Below, one piece after another: positions 5,772 to 12,302 of a stretch of DNA of 62,807 nucleotides. The notes below the pieces were generated by a model. That model ran no database searches, had not been told where the DNA came from, and saw nothing but the letters and a program-made list of their open reading frames with translations. Positions within the stretch are counted from its first letter, which is position 1. Every line of letters starts with the position of its first letter. The stretch lies in assembly GCA_023228245.1 (NCBI GenBank), contig JALOBN010000001.1, positions 1-62,807 on the forward strand. Direction: 5' to 3'. The translations under genes were made by a program, and so were the position numbers. Origin of the DNA: Candidatus Pacearchaeota archaeon. Its GTDB lineage: Archaea > Nanoarchaeota > Nanoarchaeia > Pacearchaeales > GW2011-AR1.

Positions 5772-6437
5772 ATGTATTGGAATGATAATGATTTGATAGT
5801 TGCTGTAAAAGAAAGTAAAACGATAACTCAGGTTCTGCAGAAATTTGGAGTTCCATCAAACCAAGGGTTTTATAATAGAAAGTTTCATTCTGAAATTGAG
5901 CGTTTGGGAATTGATACTTCTCATTTTAGAGCGCCATCAGCTAAGAATGCGGTTAATCTTAATAAGATTATGGTTGAAAACTCAGAATGGCTAGGTCGTT
6001 CTAGTGATTTAAAAAAGAGACTTATTAGAAATAATCTGCTAACAAACGTCTGTTCGAAATGTGGACAGAAACCATTTTGGAATGGACAGGTTCTTGTATT
6101 ACAAATAGATCATATCAACGGAAATAATACAGACAACAGATTAGAAAATTTAAGAATATTGTGTCCAAATTGCCACACGCAAACAGAAACATTCTCTTGC
6201 AGGCGAAGACGAGTGGTAAATATATGTAAGGTATGCGGTGATAAACATACCACAAAATCAAAGCTGTGTAGGGATTGTAGTTTAAAGACAAGACCTAGAA
6301 AGACAAAAATAAATTGGCCATCAAATGATGAGCTTATTAAATTGCTAAAAACAACAAACTATGTTGAACTTGGCAGGGAGCTCGGCGTTTCTGATAATGC
6401 AATTAGAAAAAGACTAGCAAGAAATTCTACCGTTTAA
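5772..6437 (+). CDS. HNH homing endonuclease (plus strand)
   Basis: 221 residues, transcribed against the tRNA array. Residues 1-60 form the helical N-terminal module (DNDLIVAVKESKTITQVLQKF), 85-140 the HNH core (CSKCGQKPFWNG, LQIDHINGNNTDNRLENL, CPNCHTQT), then a CKVCG/CRDC zinc pair, and 190-215 a helix-turn-helix (ELGRELGVSDNAIRKRL) of the kind that gives site preference in this family. No clear Shine-Dalgarno; the ATG lies 11 bases after an AT palindrome. Much more A/T-rich than the tRNAs around it. Closely related to 10935-11606 and 2338-2934. Confidence 0.87.
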   Translation: MYWNDNDLIVAVKESKTITQVLQKFGVPSNQGFYNRKFHSEIERLGIDTSHFRAPSAKNAVNLNKIMVENSEWLGRSSDLKKRLIRNNLLTNVCSKCGQKPFWNGQVLVLQIDHINGNNTDNRLENLRILCPNCHTQTETFSCRRRRVVNICKVCGDKHTTKSKLCRDCSLKTRPRKTKINWPSNDELIKLLKTTNYVELGRELGVSDNAIRKRLARNSTV

Positions 6438-6450
6438 CTAAGCGCCCATA

Positions 6451-6579
6451 TCACTTACCAAGTCTTCCTACCACACCCTTTCCACCAACCGTTTTATGCC
6501 GTACCGTTACTGCTGTAGGTGGTGGAGGTGGATACTCTTCTTCAAGTTCAATGTAGTTTTCTTCTTTCTTGTTTTCCAT
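6451..6579 (-). CDS. Small Pro-rich hypothetical protein
   Basis: 42 residues: an acidic start (MENKKEENYIELEEEY), a run of five Pro, then a basic, Gly-rich tail. It fills the gap between the convergent HNH gene and tRNA-Val; the start is three bases from the tRNA 3' end. Function unknown. The five-Pro run echoes proteins at 7908, 24866 and 25450. Confidence 0.5.
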   Translation of the reverse strand: MENKKEENYIELEEEYPPPPPTAVTVRHKTVGGKGVVGRLGK

Positions 6580-6582
6580 TTG

Positions 6583-6654
6583 TTATCCTGGTCAGGTTCG
6601 AACTGACGACTTCCTCCTAGTCGGGGAGGCACTCTACCATTGAGCTACAGGATA
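6583..6654 (-). tRNA. tRNA-Val (GAC)
   Basis: Acceptor TATCCTG/CAGGATA, T-arm GTCAG-TTCGAAC-CTGAC, anticodon stem CCTCC/GGAGG with loop CCGACTA. Position 33 is C and position 37 is U, so the isotype is less certain than for its neighbours. Confidence 0.7.
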
Positions 6655-6660
6655 TCGAAC

Positions 6661-6739
6661 TGGCGTCCCCGAGAGGATTCGAACCTCTAGAATCTCCTGT
6701 TTCGTAGACAGGTGCATTATCCAGTTTTGCTACGAGGGC
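6661..6739 (-). tRNA. tRNA-Arg (ACG), CCA encoded
   Basis: T-arm AGAGG-TTCGAAT-CCTCT, anticodon stem CCTGT/ACAGG with loop CTACGAA, acceptor GCCCTCG/CGGGGAC with one C-A mismatch, discriminator G, then CCA. Confidence 0.87.
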
Positions 6740-6743
6740 GTAT

Positions 6744-7181
6744 CTAAAGAACGATTCCTTTGTAGAATCCTCGTTCTTTTGCTGTCTTGATTCGATGACA
6801 ATTTGCACATCGAACATCACACTTCAGAATTTCTTCCTTCAATTTTTGAAACCGATGCTTTACCATGCGGCTGATGTCGTACTCTTTGTTGCAGCGGTGA
6901 TCGAATTCCAAAGCTCTCGGGTCTGGGTTTCCGCAATCTATGCATCCATGCTCCTTGAGCCAATCGACCATAAACTGCAGATTCCTCTTCCTATATATCG
7001 CATTATTCTTGTCGGCCTTGTCTTTGTAGTATTCTTTGTTGGCCTGATAGTGCTCTTTGTGAAACTCAGATGTACAGGTCTTGCACCTGTGCTGGTAACC
7101 ATCGGCGGTTCCGTTTCTTTTGTAAAAAAATTGGTCAAGGGGTGCGGGGTAATCAAACTTACATTTGGTACATACTTTCAT
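6744..7181 (-). CDS. HNH endonuclease with N-terminal zinc ribbon
   Basis: 145 residues. MKVCTKCKFDYP and RCKTCTSEF make an N-terminal zinc ribbon followed by a Tyr/Lys-rich linker (HYQANKEYYKDKADKN). The HNH core is at 80-135: GCIDCGNPDPRALEFDHRC, then CDVRCANCH. Same subfamily as 15719-16132. The TAG lies four bases before tRNA-Arg(ACG). A 9-pair hairpin is found four bases upstream of the ATG with no Shine-Dalgarno between. Confidence 0.85.
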   Translation of the reverse strand: MKVCTKCKFDYPAPLDQFFYKRNGTADGYQHRCKTCTSEFHKEHYQANKEYYKDKADKNNAIYRKRNLQFMVDWLKEHGCIDCGNPDPRALEFDHRCNKEYDISRMVKHRFQKLKEEILKCDVRCANCHRIKTAKERGFYKGIVL

Positions 7182-7185
7182 AACT

Positions 7186-7216
7186 GGATACGAAGGTATT
7201 GGTAGATTTCGTATCC
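7186..7216 (-). promoter_or_regulatory. Hairpin upstream of HNH start
   Basis: GGATACGAA (7186-7194) pairs perfectly with TTCGTATCC (7208-7216) around a 13-base loop, ending four bases before the ATG at 7181. Confidence 0.6.
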
Positions 7217-7250
7217 GGAACCCGCATTATTCTTTATGCAACGAAGACAT

Positions 7251-7326
7251 TGGTGACCACGGTGCGATTCGAACGCACAACATCCAGTTTAGGAAACTAG
7301 CACTCTGTCCATTGAGTTACGCGGCC
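7251..7326 (-). tRNA. tRNA-Arg (CCT), CCA encoded
   Basis: Acceptor GGCCGCG/CGTGGTC, T-arm GTGCG-TTCGAAT-CGCAC, anticodon loop TTCCTAA in a CTAGT/ACTGG stem. Discriminator A, then CCA. Confidence 0.88.
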
Positions 7327-7327
7327 A

Positions 7328-7522
7328 TTATCTGTGATTGACTTTTGGTTCCACACCATCATTCAACTCTGCTTCGATCATCTTCTTCGAGAATCTACGC
7401 CGCGCTCTTCGCAAGCCGCGCTTCAACACCTCAACCAAGCCTTTACGGTTACCACAGCTCATCAAACTTCCTCTATTACCGATGTTCATTTCGGCTTCCC
7501 GCATTCTATCTCTCTCTGCCAT
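7328..7522 (-). CDS. Small basic protein, paralogue A
   Basis: 64 residues. The C-terminal half (LKRGLRRARRRFSKKMIEAEL) is nearly the same as in the gene directly upstream (7506-7700), so the two are tandem paralogues. The start overlaps the stop of that gene by 17 bases. The Arg-rich helix would suit binding of RNA or DNA. N-terminus MAERDRMREAEMNIG. No family recognised. Confidence 0.6.
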   Translation of the reverse strand: MAERDRMREAEMNIGNRGSLMSCGNRKGLVEVLKRGLRRARRRFSKKMIEAELNDGVEPKVNHR

Positions 7523-7700
7523 AATTCTCCGATAATTCTCGTTCGATAACTTTCTTGGAAATTCTGCGCCTTGCTCGACGCAAACCTTTCTTCAAACCGA
7601 AAGATATACATCTACCATTTTGCCAGTCCCAACCTCTATTGAGACTTCCTACACTACAAGAATTTCTATCTGCTTGTTTGATGAACATATTTGCTGACAT
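7506..7700 (-). CDS. Small basic protein, paralogue B
   Basis: 64 residues from the ATG at 7700, chosen because AGAGG lies six bases upstream; the longer frame reads through tRNA-Arg(TCG). N-terminus MSANMFIKQADRNSC, C-terminus LKKGLRRARRRISKKVIERE matching paralogue A. Lies 13 bases after a tRNA, so it is probably translated from the tRNA operon transcript. Function unknown. Confidence 0.62.
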   Translation of the reverse strand: MSANMFIKQADRNSCSVGSLNRGWDWQNGRCISFGLKKGLRRARRRISKKVIERELSENYGRER

Positions 7701-7712
7701 ACAAACCTCTAG

Positions 7713-7785
7713 TACCCCTTGAGAGAATCGAACTCCCACTCCCTGCTTCGAAGGCAAGAACTCTAATCCATTAAGTTAAAGGGGC
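7713..7785 (-). tRNA. tRNA-Arg (TCG)
   Basis: Acceptor GCCCCTT/AAGGGGT, T-arm GGGAG-TTCGATT-CTCTC, anticodon stem CTTGC/GCAGG with loop CTTCGAA. Confidence 0.86.
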
Positions 7786-7825
7786 GTATACTTTAAGACC
7801 TCCGGTTGGTCCGCATATATCTTAG

Positions 7826-7901
7826 TACCTCCAGAGGGACTTGAACCCACAACATTCTCTTTAGAAGAGAGACACTCTGATTCCAATTGAGTTATGGAGG
7901 C
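7826..7901 (-). tRNA. tRNA-Arg (TCT)
   Basis: Acceptor GCCTCCA/TGGAGGT, anticodon stem TCTCT/AGAGA with loop CTTCTAA, reading AGA/AGG. T-arm GTGGG-TTCAAGT-CCCTC with one mismatch. Confidence 0.87.
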
Positions 7902-7907
7902 GTAATC

Positions 7908-8774
7908 TTACGAGATATCGGCACAACACCGATAGGATATTTCATAGTTCTTTGCACCTGGGCCGTGAGATGATGTAATGGATGGTACGTAATTATCTCT
8001 ACATCTATTTCTAATACCATCAACATAATGACCACCGAACAATGAACTTACAAATGGTGCTTTTTTCATTGAGCCTTCGGAGTTTACTGACCACTCATCT
8101 ACGTTACCAACTATATCGTAAACTCCAAAATCTGACTTACATGTTTCAAATGATCCGCTAGGTGCGCGATGATCTACTTTTTCGAATGGGTTGTTATCAG
8201 GGTCAATCCACTGATGTCCCATATTACATTTCTTTATATCCCTAACGTAACCGTATGGGTATGGCTTTCGTTCAGGGCCTTCACATGCCAATGTTAGTTC
8301 TTTGACATCGCACAATCTTTTACCAGAAGATTCACATTTGTTTTTTGCCGAATACCAATCAACGAACACTTCAGGTATTTCTCCACGGTCAGTTTGAGCT
8401 TCGAATTTATCAATGCAGAATCTCATGTGTACTTGTTTAGAGACGCATTTGGTTGGGTACTCAAACTTCTCGCACATCCTTGGATATGGATTGTATGCAT
8501 CTTTCCATTTGAGGCATTTCTCTTTTACGTACGGACAATATTGACCATTGATCTCAACCATTCCATCTGGGCATGTCTCTGGAGGTGGCGGAGGATATTC
8601 GGCTGGCGAAGAGAACAATTTCTCTTCATATACCGTATTCATGAAGTCAAGTTCAAAATCTTGTTCTTTTGGAATCGGCTCTTGCGCAATGGCTATTGAA
8701 CCGTGATGAATATTCTTTACTGATAAGCAAGCAAATGAAGCTAAGGCTATCAAAATCCACTTGGTAGATTTCAT
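7908..8774 (-). CDS. Secreted SUMF1/FGE-like protein
   Basis: 288 residues. Signal peptide at 1-30 (MKSTKWILIALASFACLSV, then an IAIAQ cleavage region). A low-complexity linker with five Pro leads into a Cys-rich part (CPDGMVEINGQYCPYVKEKC) and then a SUMF1 (formylglycine-generating-enzyme-like) domain, about 110-288, with the family signatures FCIDKFEAQ, GKRLCDVKELTLACEG and FGVYDIVGNVDEW, ending RCRDNYVP...SYRCC. The domain binds or modifies protein substrates in the periplasm; in sulfatase activators a Cys pair is catalytic, but I cannot place that pair here with confidence. Such exported proteins are common in predatory and gliding bacteria; in a phage it probably acts on the host envelope. 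Confidence 0.82.
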   Translation of the reverse strand: MKSTKWILIALASFACLSVKNIHHGSIAIAQEPIPKEQDFELDFMNTVYEEKLFSSPAEYPPPPPETCPDGMVEINGQYCPYVKEKCLKWKDAYNPYPRMCEKFEYPTKCVSKQVHMRFCIDKFEAQTDRGEIPEVFVDWYSAKNKCESSGKRLCDVKELTLACEGPERKPYPYGYVRDIKKCNMGHQWIDPDNNPFEKVDHRAPSGSFETCKSDFGVYDIVGNVDEWSVNSEGSMKKAPFVSSLFGGHYVDGIRNRCRDNYVPSITSSHGPGAKNYEISYRCCADIS

Positions 8775-8828
8775 ATCGTATTCTTGGTTTATTAGTATAC
8801 ACCCAGCTTGTAACTTTCTCGACCGAGA

Positions 8829-9134
8829 CTATTTCACAAGACTGTTGCAATAGGCAACCAGAATTGCATGTGACATATCATCTGGGTGCGTAACACCTTG
8901 CACATTATTCATGTGTTGAGCTAGTTCAGACTCTGACCATAAGCTCCACTTGTTTCGCAGATAGCGTCCGAGCGTATGGTGGAGTTCGGAGGCTGCTTGT
9001 TCTCCGCCTTCCCTCAAGAAGGTCTGGGCATCTGCGCACAGCATTTTATTCAATGCTGAGACAGCTTCGTCTAGAGTTTTTGGAGGTTCGCTATTTGGCT
9101 TCTGATGAAGTGGTGAATCCTTAAGCGCTGACAT
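8829..9134 (-). CDS. DUF6794-like protein
   Basis: 101 residues from the ATG at 9134, six bases after GGAGG; the longer ORF reads through tRNA-Asp. The pattern DEAVSALNKML, then HHTLGRYLRNKWSLW, then VTHPDDMSHAILVAY matches the small DUF6794 domain as I remember it (helical, with conserved RN.W.LW and HPDDMS). Its function is unknown; relatives occur in bacteria, often as orphan genes. Confidence 0.7.
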   Translation of the reverse strand: MSALKDSPLHQKPNSEPPKTLDEAVSALNKMLCADAQTFLREGGEQAASELHHTLGRYLRNKWSLWSESELAQHMNNVQGVTHPDDMSHAILVAYCNSLVK

Positions 9135-9185
9135 AAACACCTCCACAAATCTATTCCATAAACCTATTTTTCTCCTAACAAGTAG

Positions 9186-9256
9186 CGCCCTCAGCGAGTA
9201 TCGATCTCGCCTCTTCTCCGTGACAGGGAGGTGTCCTTCCAATGAACGATGAGGGC
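9186..9256 (-). tRNA. tRNA-Asp (GTC)
   Basis: Acceptor GCCCTCA/TGAGGGC, discriminator G as expected for Asp, anticodon loop CTGTCAC. The T-loop is ATCGATA rather than TTC, shared with one of the tRNA-His copies. Confidence 0.85.
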
Positions 9257-9294
9257 TAAACATTTCTGTATCTTACCTATATCACAATAGGCAG

Positions 9295-9377
9295 TGCTAA
9301 CGAAGGGATTCGGACCCTTATGTCTAAATGACGTTACGTTCTGAGCGTAGTGCGTATACCAGTTCCGCCACGTTAGC
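9295..9377 (-). tRNA. tRNA-Leu (CAG)
   Basis: Acceptor GCTAACG/CGTTAGC, long variable arm, anticodon stem CTACG/CGTAA with loop CTCAGAA, T-arm AAGGG-TCCGAAT-CCCTT. Bases 3-5 provide the TAA stop of the upstream small ORF. Confidence 0.88.
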
Positions 9378-9552
9378 GTTGTTGCATTTCTTTTATGGTT
9401 TCAATCCACTCTTCAAGATCGAATGGCTTTTCTGCCGGAGGCTTTGGGTATCCTCGACAGTCATCACATTTCAGATGATGATCTTCTCGCAGATCACCTT
9501 GCCAATATGTTTCACCGCAAACTTCGCATTTTTGTTCTGTTGCAATACACAT
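9373..9552 (-). CDS. Small zinc-binding protein, stop inside tRNA-Leu
   Basis: 59 residues. Two Cys pairs (CEVCGETY at 9-12, CDDCRGYP at 29-32) form a rubredoxin-like zinc site; the C-terminal part is a helix (FDLEEWIETIKEMQQR). The ATG lies three bases after GATATATAGATT and lacks a Shine-Dalgarno. The TAA is made by bases 3-5 of tRNA-Leu(CAG). Function unknown; likely a small regulatory or scaffolding protein. Confidence 0.65.
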   Translation of the reverse strand: MCIATEQKCEVCGETYWQGDLREDHHLKCDDCRGYPKPPAEKPFDLEEWIETIKEMQQR

Positions 9553-9555
9553 GTC

Positions 9556-9567
9556 AATCTATATATC
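9556..9567 (-). promoter_or_regulatory. GATATATAGATT motif, 3 bases before ATG
   Basis: Second occurrence of the motif seen at 4550-4561 and 12304-12315, with the same three-base spacing to the ATG. Confidence 0.45.
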
Positions 9568-9574
9568 AAGTAAT

Positions 9575-9650
9575 TGGCACCCCTAGGGAGACTTGAACTC
9601 CTCATTTGCAGATTGAAAGTCTGCGATCCTAACCTTTAGAAGATAGGGGC
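9575..9650 (-). tRNA. tRNA-Glu (TTC), CCA encoded
   Basis: Acceptor GCCCCTA/TAGGGGT, discriminator G, CCA; anticodon stem GCAGA/TCTGC with loop CTTTCAA. Confidence 0.88.
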
Positions 9651-9653
9651 ATG

Positions 9654-9730
9654 TGGCTCCAGCAGCACGAATCGAACGCGCGGGATCTCCGGTAACAGCG
9701 GAAACAGGGTACCTACACCCAAGCACTGGA
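9654..9730 (-). tRNA. tRNA-Asn (GTT), copy 1, CCA encoded
   Basis: Acceptor TCCAGTG/TGCTGGA with U1-A72 and discriminator G as in Asn, then CCA. Anticodon stem TTCCG/CGGAG with loop CTGTTAC. Confidence 0.85.
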
Positions 9731-9760
9731 ATATTCGAAATTCACGAATCTAGAATTTTG

Positions 9761-9836
9761 TGGGTCCTCTCAGAATCGAACTGAGTTCTCTTGTTCTTCA
9801 GACAAGCGCTGAAATTACCAAACTAGCTCAGGACCC
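9761..9836 (-). tRNA. tRNA-Phe (GAA), copy 1
   Basis: Acceptor GGGTCCT/AGGACCC, anticodon stem CTTGT/ACAAG with loop CTGAAGA, T-arm CTCAG-TTCGATT-CTGAG. Confidence 0.87.
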
Positions 9837-9938
9837 ATTGTCCCCGACGAGAGTATAGCTGCTTACCAGTCTTGGGAACCAGACCACAGGAATCTCTCAA
9901 AATAACCATACATCCCAAGTAAGGAGATTTATCGGGTG

Positions 9939-10011
9939 TGGAACTCCTCGGGATCGAACCGAGTTATCTTGTGCTTCAGACAAGCGTGTTAACCATAATC
10001 ACTAGGGTTCC
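9939..10011 (-). tRNA. tRNA-Phe (GAA), copy 2
   Basis: Anticodon stem identical to copy 1 (CTTGT/ACAAG, loop CTGAAGC) but acceptor GGAACCC/GAGTTCC (one mismatch) and D-arm differ. T-arm CTCGG-TTCGATC-CCGAG. The 100 bases between the copies hold no ORF. Confidence 0.83.
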
Positions 10012-10013
10012 AT

Positions 10014-10049
10014 TGCGAGGCTGCTCTACCTTTGAGCTACTAAATTCCA
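10014..10049 (-). pseudogene. 5' tRNA half
   Basis: Minus strand GGAATTTAGTAGCTCAAAGG followed by TAGAGCAGCC is a tRNA 5' acceptor plus D-arm (GCTC..GAGC). It stops at the anticodon stem, where tRNA-Phe copy 2 begins. Confidence 0.55.
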
Positions 10050-10110
10050 CGTTCTCCTTCGAATCATTGTACACTGATTGAGCGGAAGATGACCTATCGG
10101 TACTACGCTT

Positions 10111-10162
10111 CATTTACCTTGGGATCGAACCAAGAACCACACCTCTAGTGCTCAAGGCCAGA
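10111..10162 (-). pseudogene. 3' tRNA part next to HNH stop, probably Ser-like
   Basis: A T-arm (CTTGG-TTCGATC-CCAAG), acceptor 3' strand GTAAATG and an anticodon-like loop CTTGAGC (TGA, a Ser anticodon) with a longer variable region follow the HNH stop codon. No matching 5' strand (CATTTAC) is found nearby. It looks like the right half of a tRNA interrupted or replaced by the HNH gene. Confidence 0.5.
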
Positions 10163-10163
10163 A

Positions 10164-10700
10164 TCAACCAGCAATAAGCTTATGTTTTCTATTTCTGCTA
10201 TTTCTTTGAGTTTGGGCCTGACTGATTAGTGAAGTTCCACCTTTATTACCTCCCCATCCATCAGTCTGGCTATGACAATTTGGACATAAAAATTGTAGAT
10301 TTTCAATTCTATCATCAAGCCAATTTCTATCTTTGTGGTCTATCTGAAGCCTTAATTCTTTACCATTCCAAGAGTCACCAGTTCCACACATATTACACTT
10401 ATAAACAATACCAGATTCAATAAGAGCCCGTCGAAGACGAAATGCCGGTTGTCTTCTTCCGCTTTCGCGTATAATTAGTACTTGATCTGCGCGGAGTTGT
10501 GGAGAGGCTCCTTTATGTGTCAGACCTTTATTAGAACCCTTGCCAGTGAAATGAGATGTATCTATTCCAAATTTAAGAATCATTTTTGATATGTGAGAAT
10601 GATTACCTCCAGATTGCTTTAACCCAAGATAATTCAAAACCCCAGATACTGAATGATTCTCCAAAATGGCTGACTGGAGTATTTTTGGTGTATATTTCAT
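10164..10700 (-). CDS. HNH homing endonuclease
   Basis: 178 residues. N-terminal module MKYTPKILQSAILENHSVSGVL with a GIDTSHF segment typical of this subfamily, then CNMCGTGDSWNGKEL, LQIDHKDRNWLDDRIENL, CPNCHSQTDGWGG. The tail is short and basic. Start supported by AAAGGTAG seven bases upstream, right after tRNA-Leu(AAG). Its stop abuts a 3' tRNA remnant, so insertion into a former tRNA gene is likely. Unlike several siblings it has no start hairpin. Confidence 0.86.
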   Translation of the reverse strand: MKYTPKILQSAILENHSVSGVLNYLGLKQSGGNHSHISKMILKFGIDTSHFTGKGSNKGLTHKGASPQLRADQVLIIRESGRRQPAFRLRRALIESGIVYKCNMCGTGDSWNGKELRLQIDHKDRNWLDDRIENLQFLCPNCHSQTDGWGGNKGGTSLISQAQTQRNSRNRKHKLIAG

Positions 10701-10713
10701 TACACTACCTTTG

Positions 10714-10795
10714 TGCTACTGAAAGGAGTCGAACCTTCACGCCTAACGGCAATAGATTCTTAGTCTATCATGGCTGCCAATTACATCACAGTAGC
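10714..10795 (-). tRNA. tRNA-Leu (AAG)
   Basis: Acceptor GCTACTG/CAGTAGC, long variable arm, anticodon loop CTAAGAA, T-arm GAAGG-TTCGACT-CCTTT. Confidence 0.87.
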
Positions 10796-10873
10796 ATATT
10801 TTTGTTTCGGCGGCCACTTTTGATATGGCGTAGCGCTGCAGCAATACTCCTACTCTTCCACAAGACACCGAAG

Positions 10874-10944
10874 TTGGGGTAACAAGATTCGAACTTGTAT
10901 AAAATCATTCAAAGTGATCTATGCTACCATTACATCATATCCCA
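10874..10944 (-). tRNA. tRNA-Gln (TTG)
   Basis: U1-A72 as in Gln tRNAs, acceptor TGGGATA/TACCCCA (one mismatch), anticodon stem GATCA/TGATT with loop CTTTGAA, T-arm ACAAG-TTCGAAT-CTTGT. The HNH stop codon lies inside its first ten bases. Confidence 0.86.
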
Positions 10945-11606
10945 ATATTATAACGTTTTGCCCATTTGCGAATCGCATTATCAGATACTCCAAACATTTT
11001 TCCTATTTTTGTCCATGGGTGTTCCGATATAAGTTTTTTAAGTTCATCTTTTGTTGGTCTATTTACCTTTCTGGTGTCAAATCTATCTCTATTCCGCCAC
11101 AATGGATTATCTGATAGTTTCGGTTTTCTAAATCTCTTACCAGAGAAAGTTGATGTTTGGGAGTGACAATGTGGACAAAGAATTCTTAAGTTCTCTACCC
11201 TGTTATCAGTATGATTTCCATTTATATGATCTAGTTGCAACACTAGCGGTTTTCCATTCCAGATTGGGGCTTGACCGCATTCATAACATATATTTTCTAA
11301 ATAACCTTCTTTAATCAATCTTTTGCGAAGATGACTATTATTGGCATATAAAGAATTTTTGACAAGTATATCACTTAGTGGTTTTGGTGGTGATAGTAAT
11401 TTACGCTGATTATTCTTATTAAAGAGTATATGAGAGTCATCAATATTGTGTTCTAATATTCTGGCCTTTACTGTTTTGAAGTTATTACCTTTATTTTCAA
11501 GTCCAAAATACAATAAAACTTCTTTATATGTTGAACTTATTTGCACTAAATGTTCAAATTTTTCAATGTCTAATGTCCAAATCGAAGATGTTCTTTTTCT
11601 ACTCAT
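10935..11606 (-). CDS. HNH homing endonuclease, stop inside tRNA-Gln
   Basis: 223 residues from the ATG at 11606 (MSRKRTSSIWTLDIEKFE), which aligns with sibling starts; the longer ORF begins in the neighbouring tRNA-like gene. Core: CYECGQAPIWNGKPL, LQLDHINGNHTDNRVENL, CPHCHSQTSTF. C-terminal helix-turn-helix IGKMFGVSDNAIRKWAKR. The TGA is read from bases 8-10 of tRNA-Gln(TTG). The ATG lies in the 3' arm of a 10-pair hairpin. Strongly A/T-rich. Closest to 5772-6437. Confidence 0.87.
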   Translation of the reverse strand: MSRKRTSSIWTLDIEKFEHLVQISSTYKEVLLYFGLENKGNNFKTVKARILEHNIDDSHILFNKNNQRKLLSPPKPLSDILVKNSLYANNSHLRKRLIKEGYLENICYECGQAPIWNGKPLVLQLDHINGNHTDNRVENLRILCPHCHSQTSTFSGKRFRKPKLSDNPLWRNRDRFDTRKVNRPTKDELKKLISEHPWTKIGKMFGVSDNAIRKWAKRYNIGI

Positions 11607-11630
11607 AACATGATGTTTATTTATGAGTAG
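11599..11630 (-). promoter_or_regulatory. 10-bp hairpin containing HNH start codon
   Basis: CTACTCATAA (11599-11608) pairs perfectly with TTATGAGTAG (11621-11630), loop 12 bases. The start codon at 11606-11604 is inside the stem. Confidence 0.6.
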
Positions 11631-11681
11631 TTCGAACCTAGAAACAACACACATACTAACCATTTGGACAATAAATAAAAG

Positions 11682-11759
11682 CCACATCGGTACGAATCGA
11701 ACGTACTAAGTTATCCTCGGGATTCTCACCAGGCTCGCTGATCAGGCTTGCTCGATGTA
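11682..11759 (-). tRNA. tRNA-like sequence, isotype uncertain
   Basis: T-arm GTACG-TTCGATT-CGTAC and acceptor TACATCG/CGATGTG are sound and the length (78) is right. The middle does not fold into a normal anticodon arm: the best stem (CCTGG with CC plus a bulge and AGG) leaves an 8-base loop TGAGAATC without U33. It may be a decayed tRNA or one with an unusual arm. Confidence 0.5.
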
Positions 11760-11761
11760 GC

Positions 11762-11836
11762 TGGTTGGGGTAAAAAGATTCGAACTTATATAACGAGCTT
11801 CAGAAACTCGCGTCCTGACCGTTGGACGATACCCCA
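11762..11836 (-). tRNA. tRNA-Gln (CTG), CCA encoded
   Basis: U1-A72, acceptor TGGGGTA/TACCCCA, anticodon stem CGAGT/GCTCG with loop TTCTGAA, discriminator A then CCA. The first 37 bases also code for the end of the HNH gene, whose TGA lies in the anticodon loop. Confidence 0.87.
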
Positions 11837-12300
11837 ATATGTTTTCTCTTCTTCCCAACTCCTCTACAGTAGGTATCCGTCAAAGAATGACAGTTGGGAC
11901 ATAGTAATCGTAAGTTATCAATTCTATTATCTGTATTGTTTCCATTGATATGATCTAGGTGTAAAGAAAGTTTACATCCAAGCCAATGTGTAGAGTTACA
12001 ATTAGAACATTTATCTTCTACAAGCCCTGCGCGTAACAATCTCTCTTTCAAGTGAGATGTATTTGTGTATGGGCTGTTTTGAATAAGTATTTCTTCCAGA
12101 GGGATTTTGACGCCAACAATATGTGGGAATGTTGTTGCGAAGTGAGATGTGTCAATATTCAACCCAGATATTGACTTTTTGATTGTTTTATAGTTATTGG
12201 TCCCTGTGGTGATCCCTAATTTTTTCATCACCTCTGCTAGATGTTTACTGTCAGAAACTGCGGCTATCAAATCAGAATCAGACCACTTTCTAGCGCCCAT
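11800..12300 (-). CDS. HNH homing endonuclease, ends in tRNA anticodon loop
   Basis: 166 residues. N-terminus MGARKWSDSDLIAAVSDSKH, GLNIDTSHF, then CSNCNSTHWLG, LHLDHINGNNTDNRIDNL, CPNCHSLTDTYC. The last residues (GVSSNGQDASF) are translated from tRNA-Gln(CTG); the TGA is part of the anticodon loop. A stop before the tRNA is absent in this frame. Start is three bases after GATATATAGATA and two bases after the stop of the upstream endonuclease gene, with no Shine-Dalgarno. Confidence 0.86.
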   Translation of the reverse strand: MGARKWSDSDLIAAVSDSKHLAEVMKKLGITTGTNNYKTIKKSISGLNIDTSHFATTFPHIVGVKIPLEEILIQNSPYTNTSHLKERLLRAGLVEDKCSNCNSTHWLGCKLSLHLDHINGNNTDNRIDNLRLLCPNCHSLTDTYCRGVGKKRKHIGVSSNGQDASF

Positions 12301-12302
12301 GA

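Noticed and set aside
7908..8774. Diversity-generating retroelement
   Set aside because: The SUMF1-like fold prompted the idea, but there is no reverse transcriptase and no template/variable repeat pair in the window.
8829..9263. Longer N-terminus of the DUF6794-like protein
   Set aside because: The extra residues are translated tRNA-Asp; the ATG at 9134 has GGAGG at the right distance.
11607..11687. Longer start for the HNH gene at 10935
   Set aside because: The extension enters the tRNA-like gene; the ATG at 11606 matches the starts of sibling enzymes.
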